From Citrobacter sp. R56 (GTDB taxonomy: Bacteria; Pseudomonadota; Gammaproteobacteria; Enterobacterales; Enterobacteriaceae), in the NCBI RefSeq assembly GCF_016811995.1, contig NZ_CP069159.1, positions 1,426,001 through 1,490,000 of the forward strand: DNA of 64,000 nucleotides. The letters are read 5' to 3'. The notes beneath the pieces were generated by a model, which was not told the DNA's origin, searched no databases, and saw nothing but the letters and a program-made list of their open reading frames with translations. Every line of letters starts with the position of its first letter. The stretch's first letter is position 1. Made by a program: the position numbers and the translations under genes. This document shows positions 36,934-46,546 of the stretch, piece after piece.

Positions 36934-36950
36934 CCCCGAATATGACGGGG
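36934..36950 (+). other. Weak hairpin between truA and dedA
   Basis: CCCCG (36934-36938) can pair with CGGGG (36946-36950). It is short and lacks a T-run, so it might attenuate transcription or stabilise the truA message rather than end it. Confidence 0.3.
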
Positions 36951-36969
36951 ACAATAGGCAAAAGCAATT

Positions 36970-37629
36970 ATGGATCTGATTTACTTCCTTATCGATTTTA
37001 TTTTGCACATTGATGTGCACCTGGCGGAACTGGTGGCGGAATATGGCGTGTGGGTTTATGCCATTCTGTTCCTCATCCTGTTCTGCGAAACTGGCCTGGT
37101 GGTCACGCCGTTTCTGCCAGGTGACTCGCTACTGTTTGTGGCGGGGGCGCTTTCAGCGTTGCCCTCCAACGATCTCAATGTTCACCTGATGGTGGGGTTG
37201 ATGGTGGTGGCGGCGATTATTGGCGATGCGGTGAACTACACGATTGGCAGACTGTTTGGCGAGAAACTCTTCAGTAATCCAAACTCGAAGATCTTTCGTC
37301 GCAGTTACCTGGATAAGACCCATGCGTTCTATGAACGTCATGGTGGTAAAACGATTATCCTGGCGCGTTTTGTCCCTATCGTGCGTACATTTGCGCCATT
37401 TGTGGCGGGAATGGGACACATGTCTTATCGCCATTTTGCGTTGTACAACGTGGCGGGCGCACTGCTTTGGGTACTGTTGTTTACCTATGCGGGCTACCTG
37501 TTTGGCGATCTGCCGGTAGTTCAGGAAAACCTGAAATTGCTGATTGTGGCGATTATCGTGCTCTCGGTATTACCGGGGGTTATTGAAATTATTCGCCATA
37601 AGCGCGCGGCGTCACGTGCCGCAAAATAG
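36970..37629 (+). CDS. dedA: DedA, inner-membrane DedA-family protein
   Basis: This 219-aa polytopic membrane protein of the DedA/SNARE-associated family is implicated in membrane-potential maintenance and lipid-carrier recycling. The family motif region is visible as [19 protein letters not shown], followed by the amphipathic [17 protein letters not shown] and the conserved basic segment [19 protein letters not shown] (here with ARFVPIVR). E. coli encodes several partly redundant DedA proteins; this is the namesake, at its conserved locus before accD. Confidence 0.95.
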   Translation: MDLIYFLIDFILHIDVHLAELVAEYGVWVYAILFLILFCETGLVVTPFLPGDSLLFVAGALSALPSNDLNVHLMVGLMVVAAIIGDAVNYTIGRLFGEKLFSNPNSKIFRRSYLDKTHAFYERHGGKTIILARFVPIVRTFAPFVAGMGHMSYRHFALYNVAGALLWVLLFTYAGYLFGDLPVVQENLKLLIVAIIVLSVLPGVIEIIRHKRAASRAAK

Positions 37630-37784
37630 AAAGTAACTCAGCGGTTCGACCACTTTTTTATCCAAAGTTTCGGGCTGTTATGTTTTAATGTGCAACATTC
37701 ATGGTCTGTTGGGGGCAAAAATGGCATTATGCGCCCCCAAAGATAAAACTGGCATCGAACCAGGTTCAGGCAGAAAGGTCACTA

Positions 37785-38699
37785 ATGAGCTGGATTGAAC
37801 GAATTAAAAGCAACATTACTCCCACCCGCAAGGCAAGCATTCCTGAAGGGGTGTGGACCAAGTGTGATAGCTGCGGTCAGGTTTTATACCGTGCTGAGCT
37901 GGAACGTAATCTTGAGGTCTGTCCGAAGTGTGATCATCATATGCGCATGTCGGCGCGCAATCGCCTGCATAGCCTGTTAGATGAAGGAACTCTTGCGGAA
38001 CTGGGTAGCGAACTTGAGTCGAAAGACGTGCTGAAGTTCCGTGACTCCAAGAAGTACAAAGATAGACTGGCGTCCGCGCAAAAAGAAACCGGGGAGAAAG
38101 ACGCTCTGGTCGTGATGAAAGGCACGCTTCATGGCATGCCCGTTGTCGCTGCTGCGTTTGAATTCTCTTTCATGGGCGGTTCTATGGGCTCTGTCGTCGG
38201 CGCACGTTTCGTTCGTGCCGTTGAACAGGCGCTGGAAGATAACTGTCCGTTGATCTGCTTCTCCGCTTCCGGTGGCGCACGTATGCAAGAAGCGCTGATG
38301 TCGCTGATGCAGATGGCGAAAACCTCCGCAGCGTTGGCAAAAATGCAGGAACGCGGATTACCGTATATCTCCGTACTGACCGACCCAACGATGGGTGGCG
38401 TATCGGCAAGCTTCGCGATGTTGGGCGATCTCAACATTGCGGAACCGAAAGCGCTGATCGGCTTCGCTGGTCCACGCGTCATCGAGCAAACCGTACGTGA
38501 GAAACTGCCGCCGGGGTTCCAGCGCAGTGAGTTCCTGATTGAAAAAGGCGCTATCGATATGATCGTCCGCCGCCCGGAAATGCGCCTGAAACTGGCAAGC
38601 GTTCTGGCGAAGCTGATGAATCTCCCGGCGCCAAATCCGGATGAACCGCGCGAAGGTGTGGTGGTACCGCCGGTACCGGATCAGGAAGCAGAGGCCTGA
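37785..38699 (+). CDS. accD: AccD, acetyl-CoA carboxylase carboxyltransferase beta subunit
   Basis: AccD together with AccA transfers carboxyl from carboxybiotin to acetyl-CoA, forming malonyl-CoA. The start ATG 37785 ([11 protein letters not shown]) gives 304 aa, as in E. coli. The zinc ribbon is near the N-terminus ([10 protein letters not shown] then [15 protein letters not shown]); in E. coli it also binds accA/accD mRNA. The crotonase-like core contains [17 protein letters not shown] and [14 protein letters not shown]. It is transcribed separately from, or as read-through of, dedA, and is closed by a terminator. Confidence 0.97.
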   Translation: MSWIERIKSNITPTRKASIPEGVWTKCDSCGQVLYRAELERNLEVCPKCDHHMRMSARNRLHSLLDEGTLAELGSELESKDVLKFRDSKKYKDRLASAQKETGEKDALVVMKGTLHGMPVVAAAFEFSFMGGSMGSVVGARFVRAVEQALEDNCPLICFSASGGARMQEALMSLMQMAKTSAALAKMQERGLPYISVLTDPTMGGVSASFAMLGDLNIAEPKALIGFAGPRVIEQTVREKLPPGFQRSEFLIEKGAIDMIVRRPEMRLKLASVLAKLMNLPAPNPDEPREGVVVPPVPDQEAEA

Positions 38700-38709
38700 T
38701 AACTGAAAA

Positions 38710-38737
38710 GGGCAGGGCCATCGGCGCTGCCCTTTTT
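38710..38737 (+). terminator. Rho-independent terminator after accD
   Basis: GGGCAG (38710-38715) pairs with CTGCCC (38727-38732), followed by five T, 10 bp after the accD stop. Confidence 0.8.
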
Positions 38738-38768
38738 CTTTTCTCACCGTAGCGAATTTACAAAAATC

Positions 38769-40037
38769 ATGGACAATAAACGTATCCCTAAAGCCGCGTC
38801 GCCCCTGGCCTCGTGGCTTTCTTATCTGGAAAACCTGCACAGTAAAACCATCGATCTGGGCCTTGAGCGTGTCAGTCAGGTCGCGGCACGTCTCGGTGTA
38901 CTTAAACCGGCACCGTTTGTCTTTACGGTGGCAGGAACGAACGGTAAAGGCACGACCTGCCGCACGCTGGAATCCGTGCTGATGGCGGCGGGCTATAAAG
39001 TCGGTGTCTACAGTTCGCCACATCTGGTGCGCTACACTGAACGTGTGCGGGTGCAGGGGCAAGAATTACCCGAGTCTGCGCACACCACGTCGTTTGCAGA
39101 AATCGAAGAGTCTCGCGGTGGGATTTCGCTGACCTATTTTGAGTACGGCACGCTTTCCGCGCTGTGGTTGTTTAAACAGGCGCAACTTGATGTGGTGATC
39201 CTGGAAGTAGGGTTAGGCGGTCGTCTGGATGCCACCAATATTGTGGACGCAGATGTCGCCATCGTGACCAGCATCGCGCTGGATCATACTGACTGGCTGG
39301 GACCGGATCGCGAAAGCATTGGTCGTGAGAAAGCGGGGATCTTTCGGGCGGAAAAACCGGCCATTGTTGGCGAGCCTGAAATGCCTTACACCATCGCCGA
39401 TGTTGCACAGGAAACCGGAGCGCTGTTGCGTCGTCGGGGAGTGGACTGGCATTTTGAGGTGTCAGGCGATAGCTGGTCGTTTACCGACAGCAACGGTACG
39501 GTAACAGATTTGCCATTGCCGCTGGTGCCACAACCTAATGCCGCCACTGCGCTGGCCGCGCTACGCGCCAGTGCGCTGAACATTAGTGAAAAAGCGATTC
39601 GCGAAGGGATTGCTCAGGCCATTTTACCGGGGCGTTTTCAGATTTTGAGCGAATCGCCACGTGTTATTCTTGATGTTGCCCATAATCCTCATGCGGCGGA
39701 ATATCTTACCGGCCGCATGAAAATGTTGCCGAAAAGCGGGCGAGTGCTTGCTGTTATCGGTATGCTACATGATAAAGATATTGCAGGAACATTGGCCTGG
39801 TTGAAAAGCGTGGTCGATGACTGGTATTGCGCGCCGTTGGAAGGGCCGCGAGGTGCGACGGCGGAGCAACTGCTGGAACATCTGGGTAGCGGTAACGCCT
39901 ATGACAGTGTTGCTCTGGCATGGCATGCGGCAATGGCGGACGCAAAACCAGAGGATACCGTGCTGGTGTGTGGATCTTTTCACACTGTCGCACATGTCAT
40001 GGAAGTGATTGACGCGGGGAGAAACGGTGGCAAGTAA
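38769..40037 (+). CDS. folC: FolC, dihydrofolate/folylpolyglutamate synthase
   Basis: FolC adds glutamate to dihydropteroate and then extends folate polyglutamate tails. The 422-aa protein has the P-loop FTVAGTNGKGTTCRTLE near residue 55, the Mur-ligase-like EVGLGGRLDATN segment, and DHTDWLGPDRE. The C-terminal glutamate-binding domain begins around residue 295. Its last ten bases overlap the start of dedD, so the two are co-translated. Confidence 0.97.
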   Translation: MDNKRIPKAASPLASWLSYLENLHSKTIDLGLERVSQVAARLGVLKPAPFVFTVAGTNGKGTTCRTLESVLMAAGYKVGVYSSPHLVRYTERVRVQGQELPESAHTTSFAEIEESRGGISLTYFEYGTLSALWLFKQAQLDVVILEVGLGGRLDATNIVDADVAIVTSIALDHTDWLGPDRESIGREKAGIFRAEKPAIVGEPEMPYTIADVAQETGALLRRRGVDWHFEVSGDSWSFTDSNGTVTDLPLPLVPQPNAATALAALRASALNISEKAIREGIAQAILPGRFQILSESPRVILDVAHNPHAAEYLTGRMKMLPKSGRVLAVIGMLHDKDIAGTLAWLKSVVDDWYCAPLEGPRGATAEQLLEHLGSGNAYDSVALAWHAAMADAKPEDTVLVCGSFHTVAHVMEVIDAGRNGGK

Positions 40038-40710
40038 ATTTCAAAATCGTTTAGTCGGCACCATTGTGCTGGTCGCGCTTGGGGTGATCGTGCTTCCTGG
40101 GCTGCTTGATGGGCAGAAAAAACATTATCAGGATGAGTTTGCCGCGATCCCGCTGGTACCGAAACCCGGCGATCGTGATGAGCCGGACATGATGCCTGCT
40201 GCGACGCAGGCGCTACCGACTCAGCCGCCTGAAGGCGCGGCGGAAGAGGTCAGGGCAGGGGACGCAGCTGCGCCATCCCTCGATCCGTCTCGTCTGTCGT
40301 TGAACAATACCGCCGATCTCGATCCGGTTCCTGAGCCTATTGAACAACCCAAACCAAAGCCGGTTGAAAAGCCGAAGCCGCAACCGCCGCGTGAACAGCC
40401 GGTTGCTGTGACGCCGACGCCGCCTCCTGCGCCGAAACCGGTCGCTGAGGAAAAACCAGCACCGACCGGCAAAGCCTGGGTTGTACAGCTGGGCGCCTTG
40501 AAAAATGCCGACAAGGTCAATGAGATCGTTGGTAAACTTCGTGGCGCGGGGTTCCGGGTATATACTTCCCCCTCAACGCCAGTACAGGGTAAAATAACCC
40601 GCATTCTCGTTGGGCCTGACGCTTCGAAAGATAAGCTGAAAAGTTCACTGGGTGAGCTTCAGCAGATCTCAGGCTTAAGTGGGGTGGTGATGGGTTATAG
40701 CCCGAATTAA
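40027..40710 (+). CDS. dedD: DedD, SPOR-domain cell division protein
   Basis: DedD is a bitopic inner-membrane protein that localises to the septum by binding denuded peptidoglycan and promotes cell constriction. I choose GTG 40027 (VASKFQNRLVG), preceded by GGGGAGA inside folC, which gives 227 aa. The helix LVGTIVLVALGVIVLPGLL is near the N-terminus. A long proline/lysine-rich linker (residues about 100-145) follows, then a C-terminal SPOR domain beginning AWVVQLGALKNADK. The linker differs from E. coli in length and repeats, as is usual. Confidence 0.95.
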   Translation: MASKFQNRLVGTIVLVALGVIVLPGLLDGQKKHYQDEFAAIPLVPKPGDRDEPDMMPAATQALPTQPPEGAAEEVRAGDAAAPSLDPSRLSLNNTADLDPVPEPIEQPKPKPVEKPKPQPPREQPVAVTPTPPPAPKPVAEEKPAPTGKAWVVQLGALKNADKVNEIVGKLRGAGFRVYTSPSTPVQGKITRILVGPDASKDKLKSSLGELQQISGLSGVVMGYSPN

Positions 40711-40721
40711 GTGACGTTGTT

Positions 40722-40800
40722 GCCTGATGGCGCTGCGCTTATCAGGTCTGTGATTCGACACTTATATCGTCCGGATAAGGTGTTTACACCGCTATCCGGC
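40722..40800. repeat. Paired REP-like elements between dedD and cvpA
   Basis: Two degenerate REP palindromes are present. GCCTGATGGCGC with CTTATCAGGT spans 40722-40747, and CCGGATAAGGTG with CGCTATCCGG spans about 40771-40800. Together they form a small BIME-like unit in the 244-bp spacer before cvpA. Confidence 0.65.
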
Positions 40801-40882
40801 AGTGCCCATTGATGCAAAAAGTACGATGGCGTTGAAGATTTTTTCAGCGCCATTTTTATTTACGCGTGGAAAGGAAATCCCT

Positions 40883-40898
40883 ACGCAAACGTTTTCTT
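40883..40898. promoter_or_regulatory. PurR operator upstream of cvpA-purF
   Basis: ACGCAAACGTTTTCTT matches the PurR consensus ACGCAAACGTTTGCGT in its left half and centre. It overlaps the expected cvpA-purF promoter, as in E. coli, where PurR with hypoxanthine or guanine represses purine synthesis. Confidence 0.85.
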
Positions 40899-40954
40899 TT
40901 TCTGTTAGAATGCGCCCCGAACAGGACGACAGGGCGTAAAATCGTGGGACATGT

Positions 40955-41443
40955 ATGGTCTGGATTGATTACGCCATTATCGCGGTGATTGGTTTTTCCT
41001 GTCTGGTTAGCCTGATCCGTGGCTTTGTTCGTGAAGCTTTATCGTTGGTGACATGGGGTTGTGCTTTCTTTGTCGCCAGCCATTACTACACTTACCTGTC
41101 TGTCTGGTTTACGGGCTTTGATGACGAACTGGTTCGAAATGGGATTGCTATCGCGATACTGTTTATCGCGACGCTTATCGTCGGCGCTATCGTCAATTTT
41201 GTGATAGGTCAGCTGGTCGAGAAAACCGGTCTGTCAGGGACTGACAGGGTATTGGGGATCTGTTTCGGGGCTCTGCGAGGAGCGTTGATAGTCGCTGCCA
41301 TTCTGTTCTTTCTCGATACCTTTACAGGCCTGTCGAAAAGTGAAGACTGGAGTAAGTCGCAGCTTATCCCGCAGTTCAGTTTCATCATCAGATGGTTCTT
41401 TGACTATCTGCAAAGCTCGTCAAGTTTCTTGCCCAGAACATAA
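40955..41443 (+). CDS. cvpA: CvpA, inner-membrane protein (colicin V production)
   Basis: This 162-aa membrane protein has four hydrophobic segments, the first at WIDYAIIAVIGFSCLVSLI. It is needed for colicin V production in E. coli and linked more recently to bile and envelope stress resistance; its molecular activity is unknown. The internal GLSGTDRVLGICFGALRGALI region is the family hallmark. It is the first gene of the PurR-controlled cvpA-purF transcript, 37 bp before purF. Confidence 0.96.
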   Translation: MVWIDYAIIAVIGFSCLVSLIRGFVREALSLVTWGCAFFVASHYYTYLSVWFTGFDDELVRNGIAIAILFIATLIVGAIVNFVIGQLVEKTGLSGTDRVLGICFGALRGALIVAAILFFLDTFTGLSKSEDWSKSQLIPQFSFIIRWFFDYLQSSSSFLPRT

Positions 41444-41480
41444 CTGAGTTCTGAGATGTGGCTTAACGAGGAAAAGACGT

Positions 41481-42998
41481 ATGTGCGGTATTGTCGGTAT
41501 CGCCGGTGTTATGCCGGTCAACCAGTCGATTTATGACGCGTTAACGGTGCTCCAGCATCGTGGTCAGGATGCCGCGGGCATCATCACCATCGATGCGAAC
41601 AACTGCTTCCGCCTACGCAAGGCGAATGGCTTAGTGAGCGATATTTTCGAAGCTCGCCACATGTTGCGTTTACAAGGCAATATGGGCATCGGTCATGTGC
41701 GTTACCCTACGGCTGGCAGCTCCAGCGCCTCCGAAGCTCAACCTTTTTACGTCAACTCACCGTATGGTATTACGCTTGCCCATAATGGCAATCTGACCAA
41801 TGCGCATGAGTTGCGTAAAAAGCTGTTTGAAGAAAAGCGCCGCCACATCAACACCACGTCAGATTCTGAAATCCTGCTCAATGTCTTCGCCAGCGAACTG
41901 GATAACTTCCGCCATTATCCGCTGGAAGCCGACAACATTTTTGCGGCCATCGCGGCGACCAACCGTCAGATCCGCGGCGCGTATGCCTGCGTGGCGATGA
42001 TTATCGGTCATGGCATGGTCGCGTTCCGCGACCCGAATGGCATTCGCCCGTTAGTGCTGGGCAAACGTGATATTGGCGATGGCCGTACCGAGTATATGGT
42101 CGCTTCCGAAAGTGTTGCGCTTGATACTCTGGGTTATGAGTTCCTGCGCGATGTAGCACCTGGCGAAGCGGTGTATATCACCGAAAAAGGCCAGTTGTTT
42201 ACCCGTCAGTGTGCTGATAATCCGGTCAGCAATCCCTGCCTGTTCGAGTACGTTTACTTTGCGCGCCCTGACTCCTTTATCGATAAGATTTCCGTCTACA
42301 GCGCCCGTGTGAACATGGGCACCAAACTGGGCGAGAAAATTGCTCGTGAATGGGAAGATCTGGATATCGACGTGGTCATTCCGATTCCGGAAACCTCGTG
42401 TGATATCGCGCTGGAAATCGCGCGCATTCTGGGTAAACCGTACCGCCAGGGGTTTGTGAAAAACCGCTATGTAGGCCGTACCTTTATCATGCCGGGCCAG
42501 CAGCTGCGCCGTAAATCAGTGCGCCGTAAGCTGAACGCCAATCGCGCGGAATTCCGCGATAAAAACGTCCTGCTGGTGGATGACTCAATCGTGCGCGGCA
42601 CAACCTCCGAGCAGATTATTGAGATGGCCCGTGAAGCGGGCGCGAAGAAGGTGTATCTCGCTTCCGCGGCACCGGAAATTCGCTTCCCGAATGTCTACGG
42701 TATTGATATGCCGACGGCGACGGAGCTTATCGCGCATGGCCGTGAAGTCGACGAAATCCGCCAGATCATCGGGGCAGATGGGCTTATCTTCCAGGATCTG
42801 AACGATCTTATCGAAGCTGTACGTGCCGAGAACCCGGATATTCAACAGTTTGAATGTTCGGTGTTTAATGGCGTGTATGTGACGAAAGACGTTGACCAGC
42901 AGTATCTCGATTTCCTGGATACCCTGCGTAATGACGACGCCAAAGCGGTACAACGTCAGAACGAAGTGGAAAACCTCGAAATGCACAACGAAGGGTAA
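41481..42998 (+). CDS. purF: Amidophosphoribosyltransferase PurF
   Basis: PurF commits PRPP and glutamine to purine synthesis by forming 5-phosphoribosylamine. The 505-aa protein starts MCGIVGIAG; the Met is removed so that Cys becomes the N-terminal nucleophile of the glutaminase domain. The phosphoribosyltransferase domain carries the PRPP loop [17 protein letters not shown] near residue 365. AMP and GMP inhibit the enzyme, and PurR represses the operon. Confidence 0.98.
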   Translation: MCGIVGIAGVMPVNQSIYDALTVLQHRGQDAAGIITIDANNCFRLRKANGLVSDIFEARHMLRLQGNMGIGHVRYPTAGSSSASEAQPFYVNSPYGITLAHNGNLTNAHELRKKLFEEKRRHINTTSDSEILLNVFASELDNFRHYPLEADNIFAAIAATNRQIRGAYACVAMIIGHGMVAFRDPNGIRPLVLGKRDIGDGRTEYMVASESVALDTLGYEFLRDVAPGEAVYITEKGQLFTRQCADNPVSNPCLFEYVYFARPDSFIDKISVYSARVNMGTKLGEKIAREWEDLDIDVVIPIPETSCDIALEIARILGKPYRQGFVKNRYVGRTFIMPGQQLRRKSVRRKLNANRAEFRDKNVLLVDDSIVRGTTSEQIIEMAREAGAKKVYLASAAPEIRFPNVYGIDMPTATELIAHGREVDEIRQIIGADGLIFQDLNDLIEAVRAENPDIQQFECSVFNGVYVTKDVDQQYLDFLDTLRNDDAKAVQRQNEVENLEMHNEG

Positions 42999-43011
42999 TT
43001 TCCTTCTCCGG

Positions 43012-43036
43012 GCAAGGGCGCAGGCAGCGCCCTTGC
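43012..43036 (+). other. Strong hairpin between purF and ubiX
   Basis: GCAAGGGCG (43012-43020) pairs perfectly with CGCCCTTGC (43028-43036) around a seven-base loop. No T-run follows, so it may be a 3'-end stabiliser or partial attenuator between purF and ubiX rather than a full terminator. Confidence 0.55.
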
Positions 43037-43095
43037 TTGCAACTCCCCGTAAAATCCTGCAAAGTCAGCCCTGAAGCAAGAAAGGGCAAATAAAC

Positions 43096-43665
43096 ATGAA
43101 ACGACTCATCGTAGGGATCAGCGGCGCCAGCGGCGCGATTTATGGCGTGCGCTTATTGCAGGTATTGCGCGACGTTGCTGACGTGGAAACCCATCTGGTC
43201 ATGAGTCAGGCGGCGCGGCAGACGCTTTCGCTGGAAACGGATTTTTCTTTACGTGAAGTACAGGCTTTCGCAGATGTCACTCACGATGCGCGTGATATTG
43301 CGGCCAGTATCTCCTCTGGTTCTTTTCAGACGGCGGGAATGGTGATTTTGCCATGTTCTATCAAAACCCTGTCTGGCATTGTGCACAGTTATACCGATGG
43401 ATTGCTGACCCGTGCGGCTGATGTGGTGCTGAAAGAGCGTCGCCCGTTAGTGTTGTGCGTACGCGAAACACCGCTACATCTTGGACATCTGCGTCTGATG
43501 ACGCAGGCGGCTGAAATCGGTGCCGTGATTATGCCACCGGTCCCGGCGTTTTATCATCGCCCTCAGACCCTGGATGATGTGATTAATCAGACGGTTAATC
43601 GCGTTCTCGACCAGTTTAACATTGCTCTGCCGCAGGATCTTTTTACCCGCTGGCAAGGGGCATAA
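43096..43665 (+). CDS. ubiX: UbiX, flavin prenyltransferase
   Basis: UbiX joins dimethylallyl phosphate to FMN, producing the prenylated flavin used by the UbiD decarboxylase in ubiquinone synthesis. The 189-aa flavoprotein has the N-terminal loop LIVGISGASGAIYGVRLLQ and the conserved SIKTLSGIVHSYTDGLLTR segment with the family Ser. RETPLHLGHLRLMTQAAEIGA follows. It lies 97 bp after purF. Confidence 0.97.
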   Translation: MKRLIVGISGASGAIYGVRLLQVLRDVADVETHLVMSQAARQTLSLETDFSLREVQAFADVTHDARDIAASISSGSFQTAGMVILPCSIKTLSGIVHSYTDGLLTRAADVVLKERRPLVLCVRETPLHLGHLRLMTQAAEIGAVIMPPVPAFYHRPQTLDDVINQTVNRVLDQFNIALPQDLFTRWQGA

Positions 43666-43696
43666 TTTGCACTTCCCCCGCGCATAACTTATTCCG

Positions 43697-43719
43697 TTGC
43701 CCTGTTTCAGGGCAATTTT
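43697..43719 (+). terminator. Rho-independent terminator after ubiX
   Basis: TTGCCCTG (43697-43704), loop TTT, CAGGGCAA (43708-43715), then TTTT, 31 bp after the ubiX stop. Confidence 0.8.
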
Positions 43720-43869
43720 GTAACCGCGATCATATCCTCAACATTTAATTCGTCAAAACCCACCGAAACGCTGCGGTTCAACCGCTATACCTGCTATCTT
43801 CAACATCAGGACAATATTGCAACGTTTTATTAACAAATTTAACGTCAAATATCCTCATTGACGTGAAAA

Positions 43870-43885
43870 TGGCATAAGACCTGCA
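43870..43885 (+). promoter_or_regulatory. Sigma-54 promoter of argT
   Basis: TGGCATAAGACCTGCA fits the -24/-12 consensus TGGCAC-N5-TTGC with correct spacing. It lies 68 bp before the argT start. argT belongs to the NtrC nitrogen-scavenging regulon in enteric bacteria, so expression should rise on nitrogen limitation. I could not point to a convincing NtrC enhancer in this spacer. Confidence 0.75.
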
Positions 43886-43952
43886 TGAAAAAGTCTGCAA
43901 ACACACAACACAACGTAAAACATAATAAAATTACGCCACTTGAGGGTTATGT

Positions 43953-44735
43953 ATGAAGAAGACGGTTCTCGCTTTGTCTTTGCTGGTAGGACTTTCCGCG
44001 ACAGCGGCCAGCTACGCAGCATTGCCACAGACGATTCGCATTGGAACAGATACCACCTATGCGCCTTTCTCATCGAAAGATGCCAAAGGGGATTTCGTGG
44101 GGTTTGATATCGATCTGGGTAACGAAATGTGTAAGCGTATGCAGGTTAAGTGTACGTGGGTCGCCAGTGACTTTGATGCGCTCATTCCGTCGCTGAAAGC
44201 GAAAAAAATTGATGCGATTATCTCTTCTCTCTCTATCACCGAGAAGCGTCAGCAAGAGATTGCCTTCTCCGACAAACTGTATGCCGCTGACTCGCGACTG
44301 ATTGCCGCGAAAGGCTCGCCGATTCAGCCGACCCTCGATTCACTGAAAGGAAAACATGTTGGTGTCCTGCAAGGCTCAACGCAGGAAGCCTATGCCAACG
44401 ATACCTGGCGGAGCAAAGGCGTCGATGTCGTGGCCTACGCCAACCAGGACCTCATCTATTCTGACCTGACGGCAGGACGTCTTGATGCTGCATTGCAGGA
44501 TGAAGTGGCGGCCAGCGAAGGGTTCCTCAAACAGCCAGCCGGTAAAGATTATGCGTTTGCCGGTCCTTCTGTAAAAGACAAGAAGTACTTTGGCGACGGT
44601 ACCGGTATTGGTCTGCGTAAAGACGATACCGAGCTGAAAGCGGCGTTTGATAAAGCGCTGGGCGATCTGCGTAAAGACGGTACCTACGACAAAATGGCGA
44701 AAAAGTACTTTGACTTTAATGTCTACGGTGACTGA
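43953..44735 (+). CDS. argT: ArgT, lysine/arginine/ornithine periplasmic binding protein
   Basis: ArgT delivers Lys, Arg and Ornithine to the HisQMP membrane complex. The 260-aa precursor has a signal peptide ending AASYA. The mature protein begins [35 protein letters not shown] and [20 protein letters not shown] are the ligand-lobe signatures shared with HisJ. The two paralogues, ArgT and HisJ, lie in tandem and arose by duplication. A sigma-54 promoter precedes the gene. Confidence 0.97.
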   Translation: MKKTVLALSLLVGLSATAASYAALPQTIRIGTDTTYAPFSSKDAKGDFVGFDIDLGNEMCKRMQVKCTWVASDFDALIPSLKAKKIDAIISSLSITEKRQQEIAFSDKLYAADSRLIAAKGSPIQPTLDSLKGKHVGVLQGSTQEAYANDTWRSKGVDVVAYANQDLIYSDLTAGRLDAALQDEVAASEGFLKQPAGKDYAFAGPSVKDKKYFGDGTGIGLRKDDTELKAAFDKALGDLRKDGTYDKMAKKYFDFNVYGD

Positions 44736-44757
44736 TTCACCGCAGCGGGAAATTTAC

Positions 44758-44787
44758 TGCACCGTTTTGGTTAACCAAAGCGGTGCA
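44758..44787. repeat. 30-bp palindrome in the argT-hisJ spacer
   Basis: A 15-bp dyad is centred on GGTTAACC, with outer arms TGCACCG (44758) and CGGTGCA (44787) and a single imperfect pair. It begins 22 bp after the argT stop and has no T-run. The GCACC...GGTGC outer arms resemble NtrC half-sites, but the spacing is too wide. An mRNA-end hairpin for argT is the simpler reading. Confidence 0.6.
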
Positions 44788-44800
44788 TGATAAGTTCCAG

Positions 44801-44815
44801 GCACTGTTATGGTGC
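44801..44815. promoter_or_regulatory. NtrC-like enhancer site upstream of hisJ
   Basis: GCACTGTTATGGTGC fits the NtrC consensus GCACnnnnnnGGTGC-type dyad. It lies about 103 bp upstream of the sigma-54 -24 element at 44918, a typical enhancer distance. Confidence 0.6.
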
Positions 44816-44917
44816 AACAGTTGCTGTCGAAATGAGCATGAATGCATACTTAAGCGTTTTTCATGCAAATTAATATTGCTGGCAGGGTAGAATGCTTTGC
44901 CTTGTCAGCCCGATTGA

Positions 44918-44933
44918 TGGCACGATAACTGCT
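44918..44933 (+). promoter_or_regulatory. Sigma-54 promoter of hisJQMP
   Basis: TGGCACGATAACTGCT matches TGGCAC-N5-TTGC closely, with a perfect -24 element. It lies 50 bp before the hisJ start. With the NtrC-like site upstream it explains nitrogen control of the histidine transport operon. Confidence 0.75.
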
Positions 44934-44982
44934 GCTGGTCCTGTAAAGATCCCCTATAAAAGACAGTCTGTTGAGGATAGTT

Positions 44983-45765
44983 ATGAAAAAACTGGTGTTG
45001 TCTCTTTCTCTGGTCCTGGCTTTCTCCAGTGCTACCGCCGCATTTGCAGCAATTCCGCAAAAAATTCGTATCGGTACCGATCCGACTTATGCCCCGTTCG
45101 AATCGAAGAATGCACAGGGTGAATTAGTCGGTTTTGATATCGATCTGGCGAAAGAACTGTGCAAACGTATTAATACACAATGTTCCTTCGTGGAAAACCC
45201 GCTGGACGCGCTGATCCCTTCGTTAAAAGCGAAGAAAATCGACGCGATTATGTCTTCGCTGTCCATCACTGAAAAACGTCAGCAGGAAATCGCGTTTACC
45301 GACAAGCTTTATGCAGCAGATTCTCGTCTGGTTGTCGCGAAAGCGGCTGACATCCAGCCCACCATTGAATCCCTGAAAGGGAAACGTGTTGGCGTATTGC
45401 AGGGCACCACTCAGGAAACGTTCGGCAATGAACACTGGGCTCCAAAAGGCATTGAAATCGTTTCTTATCAGGGGCAGGACAACATCTATTCCGACCTGAC
45501 GGCAGGACGTATTGATGCGGCGTTCCAGGATGAAGTCGCTGCAAGCGAAGGTTTTCTGAAGCAGCCTGTAGGCAAAGATTACAAATTCGGCGGCCCGTCA
45601 GTGAAAGATGAGAAACTGTTCGGCGTCGGTACCGGGATGGGTCTGCGTAAAGAAGACAATGAGCTGCGCGAAGCCCTGAACAAAGCATTTGCTGAAATGC
45701 GTGCTGATGGTACTTACGAGAAGCTGGCGAAAAAGTACTTCGATTTTGATGTATACGGCGGCTAA
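44983..45765 (+). CDS. hisJ: HisJ, histidine periplasmic binding protein
   Basis: HisJ captures histidine for the HisQMP ABC importer. The ATG at 44983 ([14 protein letters not shown]), after TTGAGGA, gives a 260-aa precursor with a signal peptide ending AAFAA. The mature protein [19 protein letters not shown] closely resembles ArgT. It is separated from hisQ by 94 bp containing a strong stem-loop, which allows binding protein to be made in excess over the membrane components. Confidence 0.97.
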   Translation: MKKLVLSLSLVLAFSSATAAFAAIPQKIRIGTDPTYAPFESKNAQGELVGFDIDLAKELCKRINTQCSFVENPLDALIPSLKAKKIDAIMSSLSITEKRQQEIAFTDKLYAADSRLVVAKAADIQPTIESLKGKRVGVLQGTTQETFGNEHWAPKGIEIVSYQGQDNIYSDLTAGRIDAAFQDEVAASEGFLKQPVGKDYKFGGPSVKDEKLFGVGTGMGLRKEDNELREALNKAFAEMRADGTYEKLAKKYFDFDVYGG

Positions 45766-45790
45766 TCACCCCGGCAGTTGATAAAGCCCA

Positions 45791-45816
45791 CTCCCTCCTG
45801 CTGATGCGGGAGGGAG
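45791..45816 (+). other. Intercistronic stem-loop between hisJ and hisQ
   Basis: CTCCCTCC (45791-45798) pairs with GGAGGGAG (45809-45816), followed by AAAA rather than T. It probably protects the hisJ message from 3' decay and lowers expression of downstream hisQMP, the function served by REP sequences at this place in Salmonella. Confidence 0.6.
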
Positions 45817-45859
45817 AAAAAAGAGGCGAAGCGTTACCACACACGACAGGACAGGCAGC

Positions 45860-46546
45860 ATGTTGTACGGGTTTTCAGGCGTTATTTTACAGGGCGCGAT
45901 TGTTACGCTGGAGCTGGCTCTCAGCTCAGTTGTGCTGGCCGTTCTCATCGGTCTCGTCGGCGCGGGGGCAAAGCTGTCGCAAAGCCGCTCGATGGGGCTT
46001 ATCTTCGAAGGATACACCACCCTGATTCGCGGGGTGCCGGATCTGGTCTTAATGCTGCTGATCTTCTACGGGTTGCAAATCGCGCTTAACGCGGTGACCG
46101 ACGCGATAGGGATCGGCCAGATTGATATCGATCCTATGGTTGCAGGTATTATCACCCTGGGTTTCATCTACGGCGCCTATTTTACGGAAACGTTCCGTGG
46201 GGCGTTTATGGCCGTGCCCAAAGGGCATATTGAGGCGGCAACGGCTTTCGGTTTTACCAGCTCGCAAACCTTCCGCAGAATTATGTTTCCGGCAATGATG
46301 CGTTACGCCTTGCCGGGCATTGGCAATAACTGGCAGGTGATTCTCAAGGCGACGGCGCTGGTTTCACTTCTCGGACTGGAAGATGTGGTCAAAGCCACTC
46401 AGTTGGCGGGTAAAAGCACCTGGGAACCGTTCTATTTCGCGGTGGTGTGTGGGGTCATCTATCTGGTATTTACCACGGTCTCGAATGGCGTGTTGCTCTT
46501 CCTTGAGCGTCGCTACTCTGTGGGTGTGAAGAGGGCTGACCTGTGA
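45860..46546 (+). CDS. hisQ: HisQ, histidine/lysine/arginine/ornithine ABC permease
   Basis: HisQ is one of the two membrane subunits of the importer. The 228-aa protein has five predicted helices and the EAA loop of binding-protein-dependent permeases (IEAATAFGFTSSQTFRRIMFPAM), which docks on HisP. TTLIRGVPDLVLMLLIFYG lies at the usual position near the substrate path. It overlaps hisM by four bases. Confidence 0.96.
   Translation: MLYGFSGVILQGAIVTLELALSSVVLAVLIGLVGAGAKLSQSRSMGLIFEGYTTLIRGVPDLVLMLLIFYGLQIALNAVTDAIGIGQIDIDPMVAGIITLGFIYGAYFTETFRGAFMAVPKGHIEAATAFGFTSSQTFRRIMFPAMMRYALPGIGNNWQVILKATALVSLLGLEDVVKATQLAGKSTWEPFYFAVVCGVIYLVFTTVSNGVLLFLERRYSVGVKRADL

Noticed and set aside
40362-40460. 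Proline/lysine-rich repeats as a possible tandem-repeat locus
   Set aside because: They are the ordinary linker of DedD, which varies between species.
44892-45122. Plus-strand frame beginning in the hisJ leader
   Set aside because: It covers the sigma-54 promoter and then hisJ in another frame; no ribosome-binding site.
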